From: M3007 sp031425035
Lineage (GTDB): Bacteria; Bacteroidota; Bacteroidia; Chitinophagales; Saprospiraceae
Length of the DNA: 64,000 bases
Direction of reading: 5' to 3'
Assembly: GCA_031425035.1 (NCBI GenBank)
Contig: JANPIN010000070.1
Span: forward strand, 1-64,000
Made by a program: the position numbers and the translations under genes. This document shows, piece after piece, positions 50,771 to 59,604 of the stretch. The notes under the pieces are model-generated. The model was not told where the DNA came from. It searched no databases and saw nothing but the letters and a program-made list of their open reading frames with translations. The stretch's first letter is position 1, and each line of letters starts with the position of its first letter.

Positions 50771-51499
50771 ATGTCCAGCCCTGTAAATTTTTTCCGCGAC
50801 CGGCAACAGGCCCGTTTATTTCTCATGCTGATGCTGGCTTCGGTTTGCTGCGGACTACTGGTCAGTGTTCGCCTCGCGTGGAACTGGCAGAACCTGCCGG
50901 AAGCCCGCAGTTGGCGCTCTTTTGTCGCGGCAAGGGGGGCAACTTACCTGTTTTTACTCTGGAATTTATTTTTGGCCTGGATCCCTTACCTAGCCGCCCT
51001 GCGGGTGGGCCAGTTGCAACGCCGCGCCGCAAGCCGGTTGCCGCAGATGCTGGGCCTGCTGGTCTGGCTGGCTTTTTTGCCCAATGCCCCCTACATCGTC
51101 ACCGACTTCGTGCATTTCCGGCCGCTGGCGCCTATTCCGCTATGGTTCGATCTGGTGCTGCTTTTTGCCACCGCCAGCACGGGTTTACTGCTGGGTCTTC
51201 TCTCCTTGCATGAAACCCACTGGATCCTCCGGCGCTGGTTTTCCCATAGTTCCACCTGGCTACTGGTGCTGGGCGCGATAGGGCTGGCCGGCTTCGGCGT
51301 GTGGCTGGGTCGTTTTCAACGCTGGAACTCCTGGGACCTGGTGACGCGCCCCCATGACCTGCTGCGCGATATCGTCGCCACACTCTCCGAACGCCATGAA
51401 TTGCTGCATGCAGCGGGTATTTCCGCGCTGTTATCGGGCATTTTGCTGGTTGGTTACGGTATTTTATCCACGATGCTGGACCGGCCATCCGCGACCTGA
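50771..51499 (+). CDS. DUF1361-family membrane protein
   Basis: 242 residues with six to seven transmembrane helices. The family signature FLPNAPYIVTDFVHF (about 103-117) and the later RWNSWDLVTRPHDLL (~187-201) are clear. DUF1361 proteins are widespread in Bacteroidota and Firmicutes, and their function is unknown. The gene lies alone between the regulator pair and the sdh operon. Start ATG 50771 was chosen since the reading before it is not open. Confidence 0.85.
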   Translation: MSSPVNFFRDRQQARLFLMLMLASVCCGLLVSVRLAWNWQNLPEARSWRSFVAARGATYLFLLWNLFLAWIPYLAALRVGQLQRRAASRLPQMLGLLVWLAFLPNAPYIVTDFVHFRPLAPIPLWFDLVLLFATASTGLLLGLLSLHETHWILRRWFSHSSTWLLVLGAIGLAGFGVWLGRFQRWNSWDLVTRPHDLLRDIVATLSERHELLHAAGISALLSGILLVGYGILSTMLDRPSAT

Positions 51500-51736
51500 G
51501 AGGCTGTTTTAAAGCCCCTCTAAACCCGGCAAGTTTTTATTTCTTCTAAATAGCTTATACAAAAAAGCCTTTTTCAAACAGAAATTTGGTAGCCGGGTTA
51601 TGTTTGGTAGTTTTGTTCCGCGAAAAAAGCAGGGGGACGGCTGTTTCCTGCCGGTAAGTTTCTTTCTTTGCGCATTCCGTTGCAAACGGTAAAATTTGAA
51701 CAAAACGCATCAACTATAACTCAAGTAATTCGACGC

Positions 51737-52426
51737 ATGGGCTGGCTCCTGAGATTCCTTAATTCTTCTATCGGGCAGAAAATAACAATGTCGCTGACGG
51801 GCCTCTTCCTGATGCTTTTTCTGGTCGTGCACCTGGCAGGTAACCTACAGTTGCTGAACGACGACGGCGGGGAAGCCTTCAACGCCTACTCCTTTTTCAT
51901 GACCCATAATCCGCTAATCAAGGTCATTTCCTACGGCAACTATTTCTTCATTTTATACCACGCCTTCCGGGGTCTTTCCCTCTGGCAGCAAAACCGGGCC
52001 GCCCGGGGAGCCAATACCTACGCTGTTTACCATACCCGTCGCAGCGAATCATCCTCGCGCAACATGGCCTGGTACGGCATCGTGATCCTCGTGTTCATCC
52101 TGCTGCACATGTGGCAGTTCTGGTTCCAGATGCACTTCGGCAGCCTGCCCGCCGTGGAAGTAGCCGCCTACGATCACCCGGTCAAAAACCTGTACATACC
52201 GGTCGTCGCCGCGTTTTCCAATATATACTACGTACTGTTTTACGTAGTTTCGATGGTCGTGATCGGTTTGCACCTGTGGCATGGCTTCTGGTCGTCGTTC
52301 CAGACGCTGGGCCTGAACCACCGCAAATACACCCCGCTCATTCATGGAGCAGGTTACCTGTACTCCGTCGCCGTACCGCTCGGTTTTGCCATCATCCCAT
52401 TGGTTATCTATTTTTCGAAAGCCTAA
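51737..52426 (+). CDS. sdhC: succinate dehydrogenase cytochrome b subunit
   Basis: 229 residues from ATG 51737. An in-frame TTG at 51668 overlaps a TTTCTTTG -7-like element and is rejected. It has five transmembrane helices with histidines placed as in the di-haem cytochrome b558 type: LVVHLAGN, YHAFRGL, LLHMWQF and GLHLWHGF. It anchors the flavoprotein and iron-sulfur subunits to the inner membrane and passes electrons to menaquinone. It is the first gene of an sdh cluster in which two foreign genes separate sdhA from sdhB. Confidence 0.93.
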   Translation: MGWLLRFLNSSIGQKITMSLTGLFLMLFLVVHLAGNLQLLNDDGGEAFNAYSFFMTHNPLIKVISYGNYFFILYHAFRGLSLWQQNRAARGANTYAVYHTRRSESSSRNMAWYGIVILVFILLHMWQFWFQMHFGSLPAVEVAAYDHPVKNLYIPVVAAFSNIYYVLFYVVSMVVIGLHLWHGFWSSFQTLGLNHRKYTPLIHGAGYLYSVAVPLGFAIIPLVIYFSKA

Positions 52427-52501
52427 GCCAAAACCGCTCCCCGACTGTGCCTTAAACGCCCTGCGGGTAAATCATTACCAATAACTGTACACCTACAAAA
52501 T

Positions 52502-54445
52502 ATGGCAACGCTAACCGCCTCCGATTCTATACTCCACTCCAAAACGCCCGTCGGCTCCATGGAGCAAAAGTGGGAAGACTACAAAGGCCACGTGCCGCTG
52601 GTCGCCCCGAATAACAAACGCCGCATCGACGTCATCGTCGTGGGTACGGGTCTGGCCGGTGCTTCCGCCGCCGCTTCGCTGGGCGAACTGGGTTATAATG
52701 TCAAGGCTTTTACCTTCCATGACAGCCCGCGCCGCGCCCACTCCATCGCGGCTCAGGGGGGTATTAACGCCGCCAAGAACTACCGCAACGACGGCGACTC
52801 GGTTTATCGCCTGTTTTACGATACCATCAAAGGCGGCGACTACCGGGCCCGCGAAGGCAATGTGCACCGCCTGGCGGAAGTTTCCAACCATATTATTGAC
52901 CAGTGCGTCGCCCAGGGTGTGCCTTTTGCCCGCGAATACGGCGGCCTGCTGGATAATCGCTCTTTCGGTGGCACGCAGGTCAGCAGGACCTTTTACGCCC
53001 GCGGCCAAACCGGTCAGCAGCTGCTCATCGGCGCCTACCAGGCCCTGAGCCGCCAGGTGGAACTGGGTACCGTGAAAATGTATACCCGCCACGAAATGCT
53101 CGACGTGGTGACCGTGGACGGAAAATGCCGCGGCATTATCGTGCGTAACCTGATCACCGGCGAACTGGAGCGGCACGCTGCCCACGCCGTGGTCCTGTGC
53201 ACGGGCGGTTACGGCAACGTGTTCTACCTGAGCACCAACGCCATGCTTTGCAACACGACCGCCACCTGGCGGGCACACCGGCAGGGCGCTTTTTTTGCCA
53301 ATCCCTGCTACACGCAAATTCACCCGACCTGCATTCCGGTGTCGGGCGACTACCAGTCCAAACTGACCCTGATGTCTGAATCGCTGCGTAATGACGGCCG
53401 CGTTTGGGTACCGAAAGAAGCGTCGGACCGGCTGAAAGATCCCCGCCAGATCCCGGAAGCGGAACGCGACTACTACCTCGAGCGCCGTTATCCGGCCTAT
53501 GGCAACCTGGTGCCGCGCGACATTGCCAGCCGCGCCGCTAAAACGGTTTGCGATGAAGGCCGGGGCGTCGGTAAATCCGGCCTGGCCGTTTACCTCGATT
53601 TTGCCGATGCCATTAAACGCAAGGGCAAAGCCGCCGTGGAAGCCGCGTACGGTAACCTGTTCGAGATGTACGAAAAGATCACCGGCGACAACCCGTACGA
53701 ATTGCCCATGCGCATTTACCCCGCCGTGCACTACACCATGGGCGGCCTGTGGGTGGACTACGAACTGATGACCACGCTGCCGGGACTGTATGCCTGCGGG
53801 GAAGCCAATTTCAGCGACCACGGCGCTAACCGCCTGGGTGCTTCGGCGCTCATGCAGGGCCTGGCCGACGGTTATTTCGTGCTGCCTTACACCATCGGCT
53901 CTTATTTATCGGAAGAAATCCGGACGGGGGCTATTTCTGCGGAAACCCCGGAATTTATAAACGCACAGCAGGAGGTACAAAACCGGCTGAACACGCTGCT
54001 CCAGGTGGGCGGCCAGCAAAGCGCGGAGAGTTTCCACCGCCGTTTGGGCAAAATCATGTGGGATAAATGTGGCATGGCCCGGAATGCCGCCGGTTTGCAG
54101 GAAGCTATTCTGGAGATCCGGGCACTGCGCGCGGAGTTCTGGAAAGACGTTTTTGTGCCGGGCACTAATAACGAATACAATCCTGAACTGGAAAAAGCCT
54201 GGCGGGTTTCCGATTTTCTGGAACTGGGCGAACTGATGTGCCAGGATGCCCTGCAACGCGAGGAAAGCTGCGGCGGCCACTTCCGCGAAGAATACCAGAC
54301 CCCGGAAGGCGAAGCGCTGCGCGATGACGAAAACTTCATGTACGTTTCGGCCTGGGAATGGCAGGGCGAAAATGTGCCGCAACAACTGCATAAAGAGCCC
54401 CTGATCTATGAAGAAGTGAAAGTGAGCCAGCGGAGTTATAAGTAG
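52502..54445 (+). CDS. sdhA: succinate dehydrogenase/fumarate reductase flavoprotein subunit
   Basis: 647 residues. The FAD-binding VVGTGLAGASAAASLGELG (about 45-63), SIAAQGGINAAKNY (covalent-FAD region), HPTCIP substrate segment, AVHYTMGGLWVDY (catalytic region) and YACGEANFSDHGANRLGASA motif are all intact. It oxidises succinate to fumarate at the cytoplasmic face. The gene is 75 bases after sdhC. The next gene on the strand is not sdhB but a secreted protein. Confidence 0.97.
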   Translation: MATLTASDSILHSKTPVGSMEQKWEDYKGHVPLVAPNNKRRIDVIVVGTGLAGASAAASLGELGYNVKAFTFHDSPRRAHSIAAQGGINAAKNYRNDGDSVYRLFYDTIKGGDYRAREGNVHRLAEVSNHIIDQCVAQGVPFAREYGGLLDNRSFGGTQVSRTFYARGQTGQQLLIGAYQALSRQVELGTVKMYTRHEMLDVVTVDGKCRGIIVRNLITGELERHAAHAVVLCTGGYGNVFYLSTNAMLCNTTATWRAHRQGAFFANPCYTQIHPTCIPVSGDYQSKLTLMSESLRNDGRVWVPKEASDRLKDPRQIPEAERDYYLERRYPAYGNLVPRDIASRAAKTVCDEGRGVGKSGLAVYLDFADAIKRKGKAAVEAAYGNLFEMYEKITGDNPYELPMRIYPAVHYTMGGLWVDYELMTTLPGLYACGEANFSDHGANRLGASALMQGLADGYFVLPYTIGSYLSEEIRTGAISAETPEFINAQQEVQNRLNTLLQVGGQQSAESFHRRLGKIMWDKCGMARNAAGLQEAILEIRALRAEFWKDVFVPGTNNEYNPELEKAWRVSDFLELGELMCQDALQREESCGGHFREEYQTPEGEALRDDENFMYVSAWEWQGENVPQQLHKEPLIYEEVKVSQRSYK

Positions 54446-54484
54446 GTGAAGACCGCTTAACCATCCCTTAAACTGTTGACTACC

Positions 54485-55753
54485 ATGCGTTTTCTTTTGC
54501 TTTTACTCGGCTTGTTTACGGGCGCCTTATCGGCTCAGCCCAAGCACTGTGATCGAACGAAGGAACAAGGCGACACCCTGGTTTGTCAATTTTTAAATCC
54601 GGATGGCCGGCTGGGACAGGAAGACTTTTACGTGCAGGATAAGCGGATTTTTAGCCGTTTCTGGTACTATTGGCATGGCGGATACGGGTGGGTGCAGCAA
54701 CGCAAAAAAGTTCGTTTCAGCGAATTGGAAGGTCCGGCCCGCACCTATTACCCAAATGGAAAAATACAATCGCTACAGACCTACCAGGATGGACAGCTCA
54801 ACGGTGATTGTTTAAACTACTACCCTTCCGGCATGCTTCAACTGCGTTGCCGCCATGGACAGGATGGAGAAATAGACGGTATTCGGCTTAGCTTTTACCC
54901 CAGTGGAAAAGTACAAACGAAAACGCGCTGGATCGGAGGACGTTTGCACGATATACTGCGCTACAAAGATTCGAGGGGAAATGACCTGGTGGTGGGTTCT
55001 TTTAAATGGGGCAACGGCGATTGGATCTGGTATGAGAACGGACGACCGGCCTACCGTTACACCTATAAAGACGGGCAACTGAAAAAGACGGTGCGGCTAG
55101 CGTCGAAAAACAAGGAGGAAGAAGAACTGGTGCATGGAAGCCCCGGCATGGACTGGATGCATGGCGACAATACGCACATGCTGAGTAAAGGGGATACCAT
55201 CCTTTTGGTGAACCCTTCTTTTGAAGAAGATGAACCTCTGCCGGCACAAATCCCCTACGGCTGGATCGACCTGGGATTGAAAACGGAAAGTCCGCCCGAT
55301 CTGCAGCCGGGCAATTTTGAGGTCAACCTGCCCGCACAGGACGGAAAGCAATACGTGGGCCTGGTGGTGCGCGAGAATAATACCTGGGAGGGCATTGGCC
55401 AGCGGTTAGGCAGTTATTTGAAAAAAGATTCGGCTTATTCCTTCAGTGTATATCTGACGCGTTCGCAGAAATACATGTCGTCGACCAGAATGAGTAAAGA
55501 AGTGATTAACCTGAATGCCCCGACGATCCTGAAAATCTGGGGGTATAATACGACCACCCAAAAAGAAGAACTGCTGGGGGAAACGACGGCAATTAGCCAC
55601 TCCGAATGGGTGAAATACAGTTTTACCCTGCAACCGAAAGCCGGCGATTACGATGAACTGGACCTGTTGGCCTACTATGCCCCGGGTTTTGAAAATAAAA
55701 ATGGTAACTTATTGATTGACAATTGTTCACCAATTATAAAAGTGCCTAAATAG
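54485..55753 (+). CDS. secreted MORN-like/C-terminal carbohydrate-binding-like protein inside the sdh cluster
   Basis: 422 residues from ATG 54485, preceded in frame by a TTG at 54476. It has a signal peptide (1-18, ending ALSAQ). Residues ~70-215 carry several YYPNGK/YYPSGM-type MORN_2-like repeats (ARTYYPNGKIQS, CLNYYPSGMLQL, SFYPSGKVQT, WYENGRPAYR). The C-terminal ~170 residues begin with NPSFEEDEPLP and have the jelly-roll look of carbohydrate-binding modules (LKKDSAYSFSVYL, NGNLLIDNCSPI). That part is paralogous to the next gene product. The function in or near respiration is unclear. Confidence 0.75.
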   Translation: MRFLLLLLGLFTGALSAQPKHCDRTKEQGDTLVCQFLNPDGRLGQEDFYVQDKRIFSRFWYYWHGGYGWVQQRKKVRFSELEGPARTYYPNGKIQSLQTYQDGQLNGDCLNYYPSGMLQLRCRHGQDGEIDGIRLSFYPSGKVQTKTRWIGGRLHDILRYKDSRGNDLVVGSFKWGNGDWIWYENGRPAYRYTYKDGQLKKTVRLASKNKEEEELVHGSPGMDWMHGDNTHMLSKGDTILLVNPSFEEDEPLPAQIPYGWIDLGLKTESPPDLQPGNFEVNLPAQDGKQYVGLVVRENNTWEGIGQRLGSYLKKDSAYSFSVYLTRSQKYMSSTRMSKEVINLNAPTILKIWGYNTTTQKEELLGETTAISHSEWVKYSFTLQPKAGDYDELDLLAYYAPGFENKNGNLLIDNCSPIIKVPK

Positions 55754-55781
55754 CTATTCTATGTCCCTAGTAACTTAGCCT

Positions 55782-56393
55782 ATGACCATGAGGTATTACC
55801 TGATCTTACTGCTTTTGGCCGGAAAAAGTTCCGGTCAGTCCATTGAACTGCGTAACCCGTCTTTTGAAGAGGATAAGGCCAAAACCGGAACCATGCCCAG
55901 CGGCTGGTACGACTGCGGCAGTCCGCTGGAAACGCCGCCCGATATTCAACCCGGTAGTCACGGCGTTGAACGGCCGGCGGTAAACGGCAAAAACTATCTG
56001 AGCCTGGTCGTACGGGATAATGGCAGTACGGAAGCGATTGGTCAGTTTTTATCGCAACCGCTGAAAAAAGACAGCATCTACCTGCTTTCGCTCCTCGGAG
56101 CAAGGTCGATCCAGATGACGTCGCCCACCAAAAAATCAAAAGCGGATGAAAATTTTTGCACACCGGCCAGATTGCGGGTATGGGGCGGAAATGACTGGTG
56201 CGAAAAAAAACAATTGCTGGCGGAATCAGCGGTGATCATCAGCCCGGACTGGGCCCAAATAGCCTTGATTCTGGAACCGGACGCAGATCTGACTTATTTG
56301 CTGCTGGAAGCCGACTATAAAAAATCAGCCGTTGTCTTTATGTACAATGGTAATGTGCTGATTGACAACATTTCATTGACCCAAATACCCTGA
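55782..56393 (+). CDS. secreted jelly-roll-like protein, paralogue of the upstream C-terminal domain
   Basis: 203 residues, signal peptide 1-19 (alternative start ATG 55788). The mature protein begins NPSFEEDKAKTGTMPSGWYD and runs parallel to the last ~170 residues of the preceding protein: SLVVRDNGSTEAIGQFLSQP matches its ENNTWEGIGQRLGSY segment, and NGNVLIDNISLTQIP matches its ending. A tandem duplication of this domain is evident. Both are wedged between sdhA and sdhB; sdhB starts 19 bases later, so all are probably on one transcript. Confidence 0.75.
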   Translation: MTMRYYLILLLLAGKSSGQSIELRNPSFEEDKAKTGTMPSGWYDCGSPLETPPDIQPGSHGVERPAVNGKNYLSLVVRDNGSTEAIGQFLSQPLKKDSIYLLSLLGARSIQMTSPTKKSKADENFCTPARLRVWGGNDWCEKKQLLAESAVIISPDWAQIALILEPDADLTYLLLEADYKKSAVVFMYNGNVLIDNISLTQIP

Positions 56394-56412
56394 CTTTTAA
56401 AATATACTTGCA

Positions 56413-57165
56413 ATGAAACTGACACTTAAAGTCTGGCGCCAAGGCGGCAAATACAAGGGCGAATTCGTCACGTATCAACTTCCCGACGTCAATCCGGACA
56501 TGTCCTTCCTGGAAATGCTGGACGTGCTGAACGAACAACTGATCCACCAGCGCGAGGAGCCGGTCGCTTTTGACCACGACTGCCGCGAAGGTATTTGCGG
56601 TAGCTGTGCACTGATGATCGACGGACGCGCCCATGGCCCGATGAAAGGAACCACGACCTGCCAGGTACACATGCGGCACTACCACGACGGGGATACCATT
56701 GTGATCGAGCCATTCCGCGCCAAGGCGTTTCCGGTGGTGAAAGACCTGGCCGTGAACCGCTCGGCTTTCGACCGTATTATCCAGGCCGGTGGTTATGTCA
56801 GCGTCAATACCGGTCAGGCCCAGGATGCCAACGCTATTCCGGTGGAAAAAGACACGGCTTTGCGCTCCTTCGACGCGGCGTCTTGTATTGGCTGTGGCGC
56901 CTGTGTGGCGGCTTGTCCTAATTCGTCCGCTATGTTGTTTACTTCGGCGAAGGTATCCCACCTCGCGCTGTTGCCGCAGGGTCAGGTGGAACATCAGAAA
57001 CGCGTTTTAGCCATGGTCAATCGCATGGATGCGGAGGGTTTCGGCAACTGCTCCAACGTGACGGCCTGCGAAGCCGAATGCCCAAAAGAAATTTCTGTGG
57101 AAAATATCGCCCGGATGAACCGGGAATATATTGGCGCCGTGTTCGCCTCGGAACGCGCGGTGTAA
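56413..57165 (+). CDS. sdhB: succinate dehydrogenase/fumarate reductase iron-sulfur subunit
   Basis: 250 residues. The N-terminal [2Fe-2S] ferredoxin domain has CREGICGSCA (about 57-66) with its fourth Cys downstream. The C-terminal domain carries CIGCGACVAACP and CSNVTACEAECP, ligands of the [4Fe-4S] and [3Fe-4S] clusters. It links the flavoprotein to the cytochrome b. It starts 19 bases after the inserted secreted-protein gene and is followed by a hairpin at 57189-57220. Confidence 0.97.
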   Translation: MKLTLKVWRQGGKYKGEFVTYQLPDVNPDMSFLEMLDVLNEQLIHQREEPVAFDHDCREGICGSCALMIDGRAHGPMKGTTTCQVHMRHYHDGDTIVIEPFRAKAFPVVKDLAVNRSAFDRIIQAGGYVSVNTGQAQDANAIPVEKDTALRSFDAASCIGCGACVAACPNSSAMLFTSAKVSHLALLPQGQVEHQKRVLAMVNRMDAEGFGNCSNVTACEAECPKEISVENIARMNREYIGAVFASERAV

Positions 57166-57188
57166 CTTGCGGTCCGACGAAAGGCCAC

Positions 57189-57220
57189 GCGGTCTGACGG
57201 CTTTTTTGCCGTCCGACCGC
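57189..57220 (+). terminator. hairpin with T-rich loop after sdhB
   Basis: A 13-bp stem, 57189-57201 with 57208-57220 (one G-T pair), and a six-T loop. Without a T run after the stem it is a weak terminator, but it is followed by related CCGTC-type hairpins near the opposite gene. Confidence 0.5.
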
Positions 57221-57295
57221 TAATGGGTGCTTATTTCCCAAAGAGACTACGATGCTTTACTCGCCCGACGGCAATTCATAAGTCATCCCGGATTT

Positions 57296-57430
57296 TATGA
57301 TGCACACGTAGTAAGATAGGTACGCGGATGAAACGGATTAGGCGGATTTTCACGGATTTAAAAATCCGCGAAAATCCGTTGTGTCCGTTTCATCCGCGTA
57401 CCCATACTGCTTCGTATGGTGTATGATCAC
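57296..57430. repeat. nested inverted repeat with the 58-nt dispersed unit (copy B)
   Basis: Perfect 19-bp arms 57319-57337 and 57384-57402 bracket the inner hairpin; the 58-nt core 57322-57379 is 54/58 identical to 43993-44050. Together with the CCGTC hairpins it fills the 337-base gap between the convergent sdhB and ppx genes, where no gene is visible. Confidence 0.88.
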
Positions 57431-57460
57431 CTATTAGCCGTCCTAAACCCAGTGCCTTAC

Positions 57461-57530
57461 TCGTCGGACGGCAAAAAAGCCGTCAGACGAGAGGTTCCGC
57501 GGTCAGGCGGCAAAATAGCCGTCGGACGAG
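57461..57530. repeat. paired CGTCGGACGGC hairpins reaching into the ppx 3' end
   Basis: First stem 57461-57472 with 57479-57490 (loop of six A). A second stem, 57502-57511 with 57518-57527, lies within the last codons of ppx. The arms are the same sequence type as the hairpin after sdhB, giving three related palindromes within 340 bases. Confidence 0.78.
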
Positions 57531-58435
57531 GCGGCCAGTTCCGCCAGCATGCCTTCTTTCATGGCATAGCTCGAGGTGTAAATTTCCTGAATATCTGCCC
57601 GCTCTAACACGTGCCGGATCAGCACCATGGCCACAACGACCATTTCCACGCGCTCTTCCGGTAGTTCAGGCAAAGCCCGGCGCTCTTCCAAAGTGCTGTT
57701 TACCAGCAAATTATATAAGGGTTCGAAGGCCGGCAAAGTGACGTAACCATATAACGCCGGTTTCGTGGCCGGATCCAGCACAAACTGTTCGATCACGTCG
57801 AAGGTGCCGGACGCCCCGACCAGCGTTGGTACGGGAAATTCGTGCAGGGCTGCCCATAGATCGGATAGGCCATTATCCAAAAAGGCTTTAAGTTCGGCCA
57901 CTTCCAGGCTGGATATAGGGTCCTCGTGGTGAAATTCGCGGTACAACACCGCTACCCCCAGGGGGAAACTCTGCTGCCAGCGTACCTGCTCGCGATCGGC
58001 AATAATGAACTCCACGCTGCCGCCGCCAATGTCCATAATGAGCACAGGGTTATCGGGAAAAGGTACCGCCTGACGCACACCCTCGAAGATCAGCGCCGCC
58101 TCCCGGTCGCCGGGTATGGATTCCGGACGAATACCGGTCAGGGCAACCACTTCCTCCAGAAAGGCCGGGGCATTTTCCGCCGTACGCAGCGCCGCCGTGC
58201 CGAAAGCCCGCATGGCCGATGGCGGCACCTGGAACGTCTCCAACTGGATCTTAAAAGATTGGAGGGCTTCCAAACCGCGGGCGAAGGCGGCGTCCCCAAT
58301 GCGCTGAATGCCTTCTTCGGCCAGCTTCACGTACCGTTTTTCCCGGACCAGGGTCTGCCATTGACCCGTCGCATCCTGCTCGGCAATGAGCAAATGGAAA
58401 GTATTGGTACCCAAATCGAGTACGGCAAAGCGCAT
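57503..58435 (-). CDS. Ppx/GppA exopolyphosphatase family protein
   Basis: 310 residues of the ASKHA fold. The two phosphate loops are intact: AVLDLGTNTFHLLIAE (about 4-19) and LIMDIGGGSVEFIIAD (~131-146); FGTAALRTAENAPAFLEEV and VGASGTFDVIEQF also match the family. It hydrolyses polyphosphate or pppGpp. Without the C-terminal HD-like domain of long Ppx this is the short type. The last codons lie in a palindromic repeat (SSDGYFAA), so the C-terminus may have been redefined by repeat insertion. Confidence 0.92.
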   Translation of the reverse strand: MRFAVLDLGTNTFHLLIAEQDATGQWQTLVREKRYVKLAEEGIQRIGDAAFARGLEALQSFKIQLETFQVPPSAMRAFGTAALRTAENAPAFLEEVVALTGIRPESIPGDREAALIFEGVRQAVPFPDNPVLIMDIGGGSVEFIIADREQVRWQQSFPLGVAVLYREFHHEDPISSLEVAELKAFLDNGLSDLWAALHEFPVPTLVGASGTFDVIEQFVLDPATKPALYGYVTLPAFEPLYNLLVNSTLEERRALPELPEERVEMVVVAMVLIRHVLERADIQEIYTSSYAMKEGMLAELAASSDGYFAA

Positions 58436-58443
58436 ATGGAAGA

Positions 58444-58551
58444 GGTTGATGAAGTTGATTAGGGTTTATGCGGTTGATAAGGTTGATAAGGTTGATGATA
58501 TTCCACCGGGCATTTTATCAACCTTATCAACCCTTATCAACCTTATCAACC
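58444..58551. repeat. GTTGATAAG 9-mer array with inverted copy
   Basis: Left GTTGATAAG-type units (58444-58496) face right CTTATCAAC-type units (58515-58551), forming a long hairpin between the PorT-like and ppx genes (both minus strand). Confidence 0.88.
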
Positions 58552-58554
58552 CCT

Positions 58555-59247
58555 TTAAAACAGATAAAAGGTCTGAAAATATAAACTGCGATTGATCAAA
58601 GAATAGCGATAAGGCGCCGGATTGTACTGCGTTGGGTTATACATGGATACCAGGGAACGCACGTACCGGAAAGTGAAACCGATGTGCTGACTGGCCATGA
58701 AATTGACGCCGATCACCAGGGCCAGGTCATTTTTTTTCAGGTAGTCCAGCGCCACTACGTCCAGGCCTTGGGGTTCCGCTTTATTCGTGGTGCCCATGTA
58801 GCGGGCGTAGGACAGCCCGATATTGAACGCCGCTTTATACCAGTCCGGATTGCCGTCCTCGCCTTGCACGCGCCAGTCTTTGTAATGCCATTGCACCGGC
58901 ACTTCGATATAGTCCAGTCGCAGGGTAAAAAAATTAGTCGGGTCGTAATACTGTCCTTTGATCAGGCGGGTTTGCGCGCCGCGCTGGGCGTATAAAATTT
59001 CGATGGAGGCGTCGGTACGTTTCCCGAGGCGGGTAATGCCCCGCAGACCGGCCTGCAAACCCAGCTTATTAAAGCCGGCGGATTGATCGCCATCGATCTG
59101 GGAAGCGGTGAGGCCGGCAATGAGGCCGGCGCCGAATCGCTGCTGGTCTTGTGCACGGACCGTGGCGGGCAGCAGGCCACAAACAAGACAAAAAACTAGG
59201 GGCAAAGCACTAAAGGAACGGCCGGCCCGGGCAATGGAACGTTTCAT
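58555..59247 (-). CDS. PorT-like outer-membrane barrel protein
   Basis: 230 residues. A signal peptide (about 1-32, ending VRAQ) is followed by eight-strand-barrel-type sequence (FGAGLIAGLTASQIDGDQSA, LGLQAGLRGITRLGKR, DASIEILYAQRGAQT, LDYIEVPVQWHY), ending in aromatic residues (FQTFYLF). This is the pattern of the PorT/outer-membrane beta-barrel family of Bacteroidota, some members of which work in T9SS assembly. The link to T9SS for this copy is not shown by sequence. Confidence 0.8.
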   Translation of the reverse strand: MKRSIARAGRSFSALPLVFCLVCGLLPATVRAQDQQRFGAGLIAGLTASQIDGDQSAGFNKLGLQAGLRGITRLGKRTDASIEILYAQRGAQTRLIKGQYYDPTNFFTLRLDYIEVPVQWHYKDWRVQGEDGNPDWYKAAFNIGLSYARYMGTTNKAEPQGLDVVALDYLKKNDLALVIGVNFMASQHIGFTFRYVRSLVSMYNPTQYNPAPYRYSLINRSLYFQTFYLF

Positions 59248-59260
59248 GCGAGAGATTTTT

Positions 59261-59268
59261 TACTTTTG
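59261..59268 (+). promoter_or_regulatory. -7 element of the small-protein/MBL operon
   Basis: TACTTTTG, a perfect TAnnTTTG match, 69 bases before the ATG at 59338. Confidence 0.55.
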
Positions 59269-59337
59269 CGGAGTTGGTGGCGAAGATAGCGGGATTGGAA
59301 GGGAGTATCAAACGCCAACGCTCTAAATGTCTGCCGT

Positions 59338-59604
59338 ATGCGCTATACCCAGGGCCTGCTCAAAAAAATTGAAGATCTGTTCGACGAACTGGACTACGTG
59401 ATCCGTTACGAAAAGGGCAGTTTCCAGAGCGGTTACTGCCTGGTCGAAAATCGACGCATGGCCGTGGTCAACCGCTTTTTCGACACGGAAGCCCGCATAA
59501 ATTGTCTGTTTGACATCCTGGCCCGGCTGGACTACGATCCGGCGAGCCTTTCTGAAAAATCCCGCGACCTGATCGACAAGTGGAAAAAAGAGCAAGTGGA
59601 ATGA
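59338..59604 (+). CDS. small conserved-looking protein of unknown function
   Basis: 88 residues, largely helical, with a central short beta segment (VIRYEKGSFQSGYCLVENRR, VVNRFFDTEARINCL) and no membrane or signal sequence. Its stop overlaps the MBL hydrolase start (ATGA), implying translational coupling and a common function, possibly as a partner or regulatory subunit. I do not recognise a named family. Confidence 0.8.
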   Translation: MRYTQGLLKKIEDLFDELDYVIRYEKGSFQSGYCLVENRRMAVVNRFFDTEARINCLFDILARLDYDPASLSEKSRDLIDKWKKEQVE

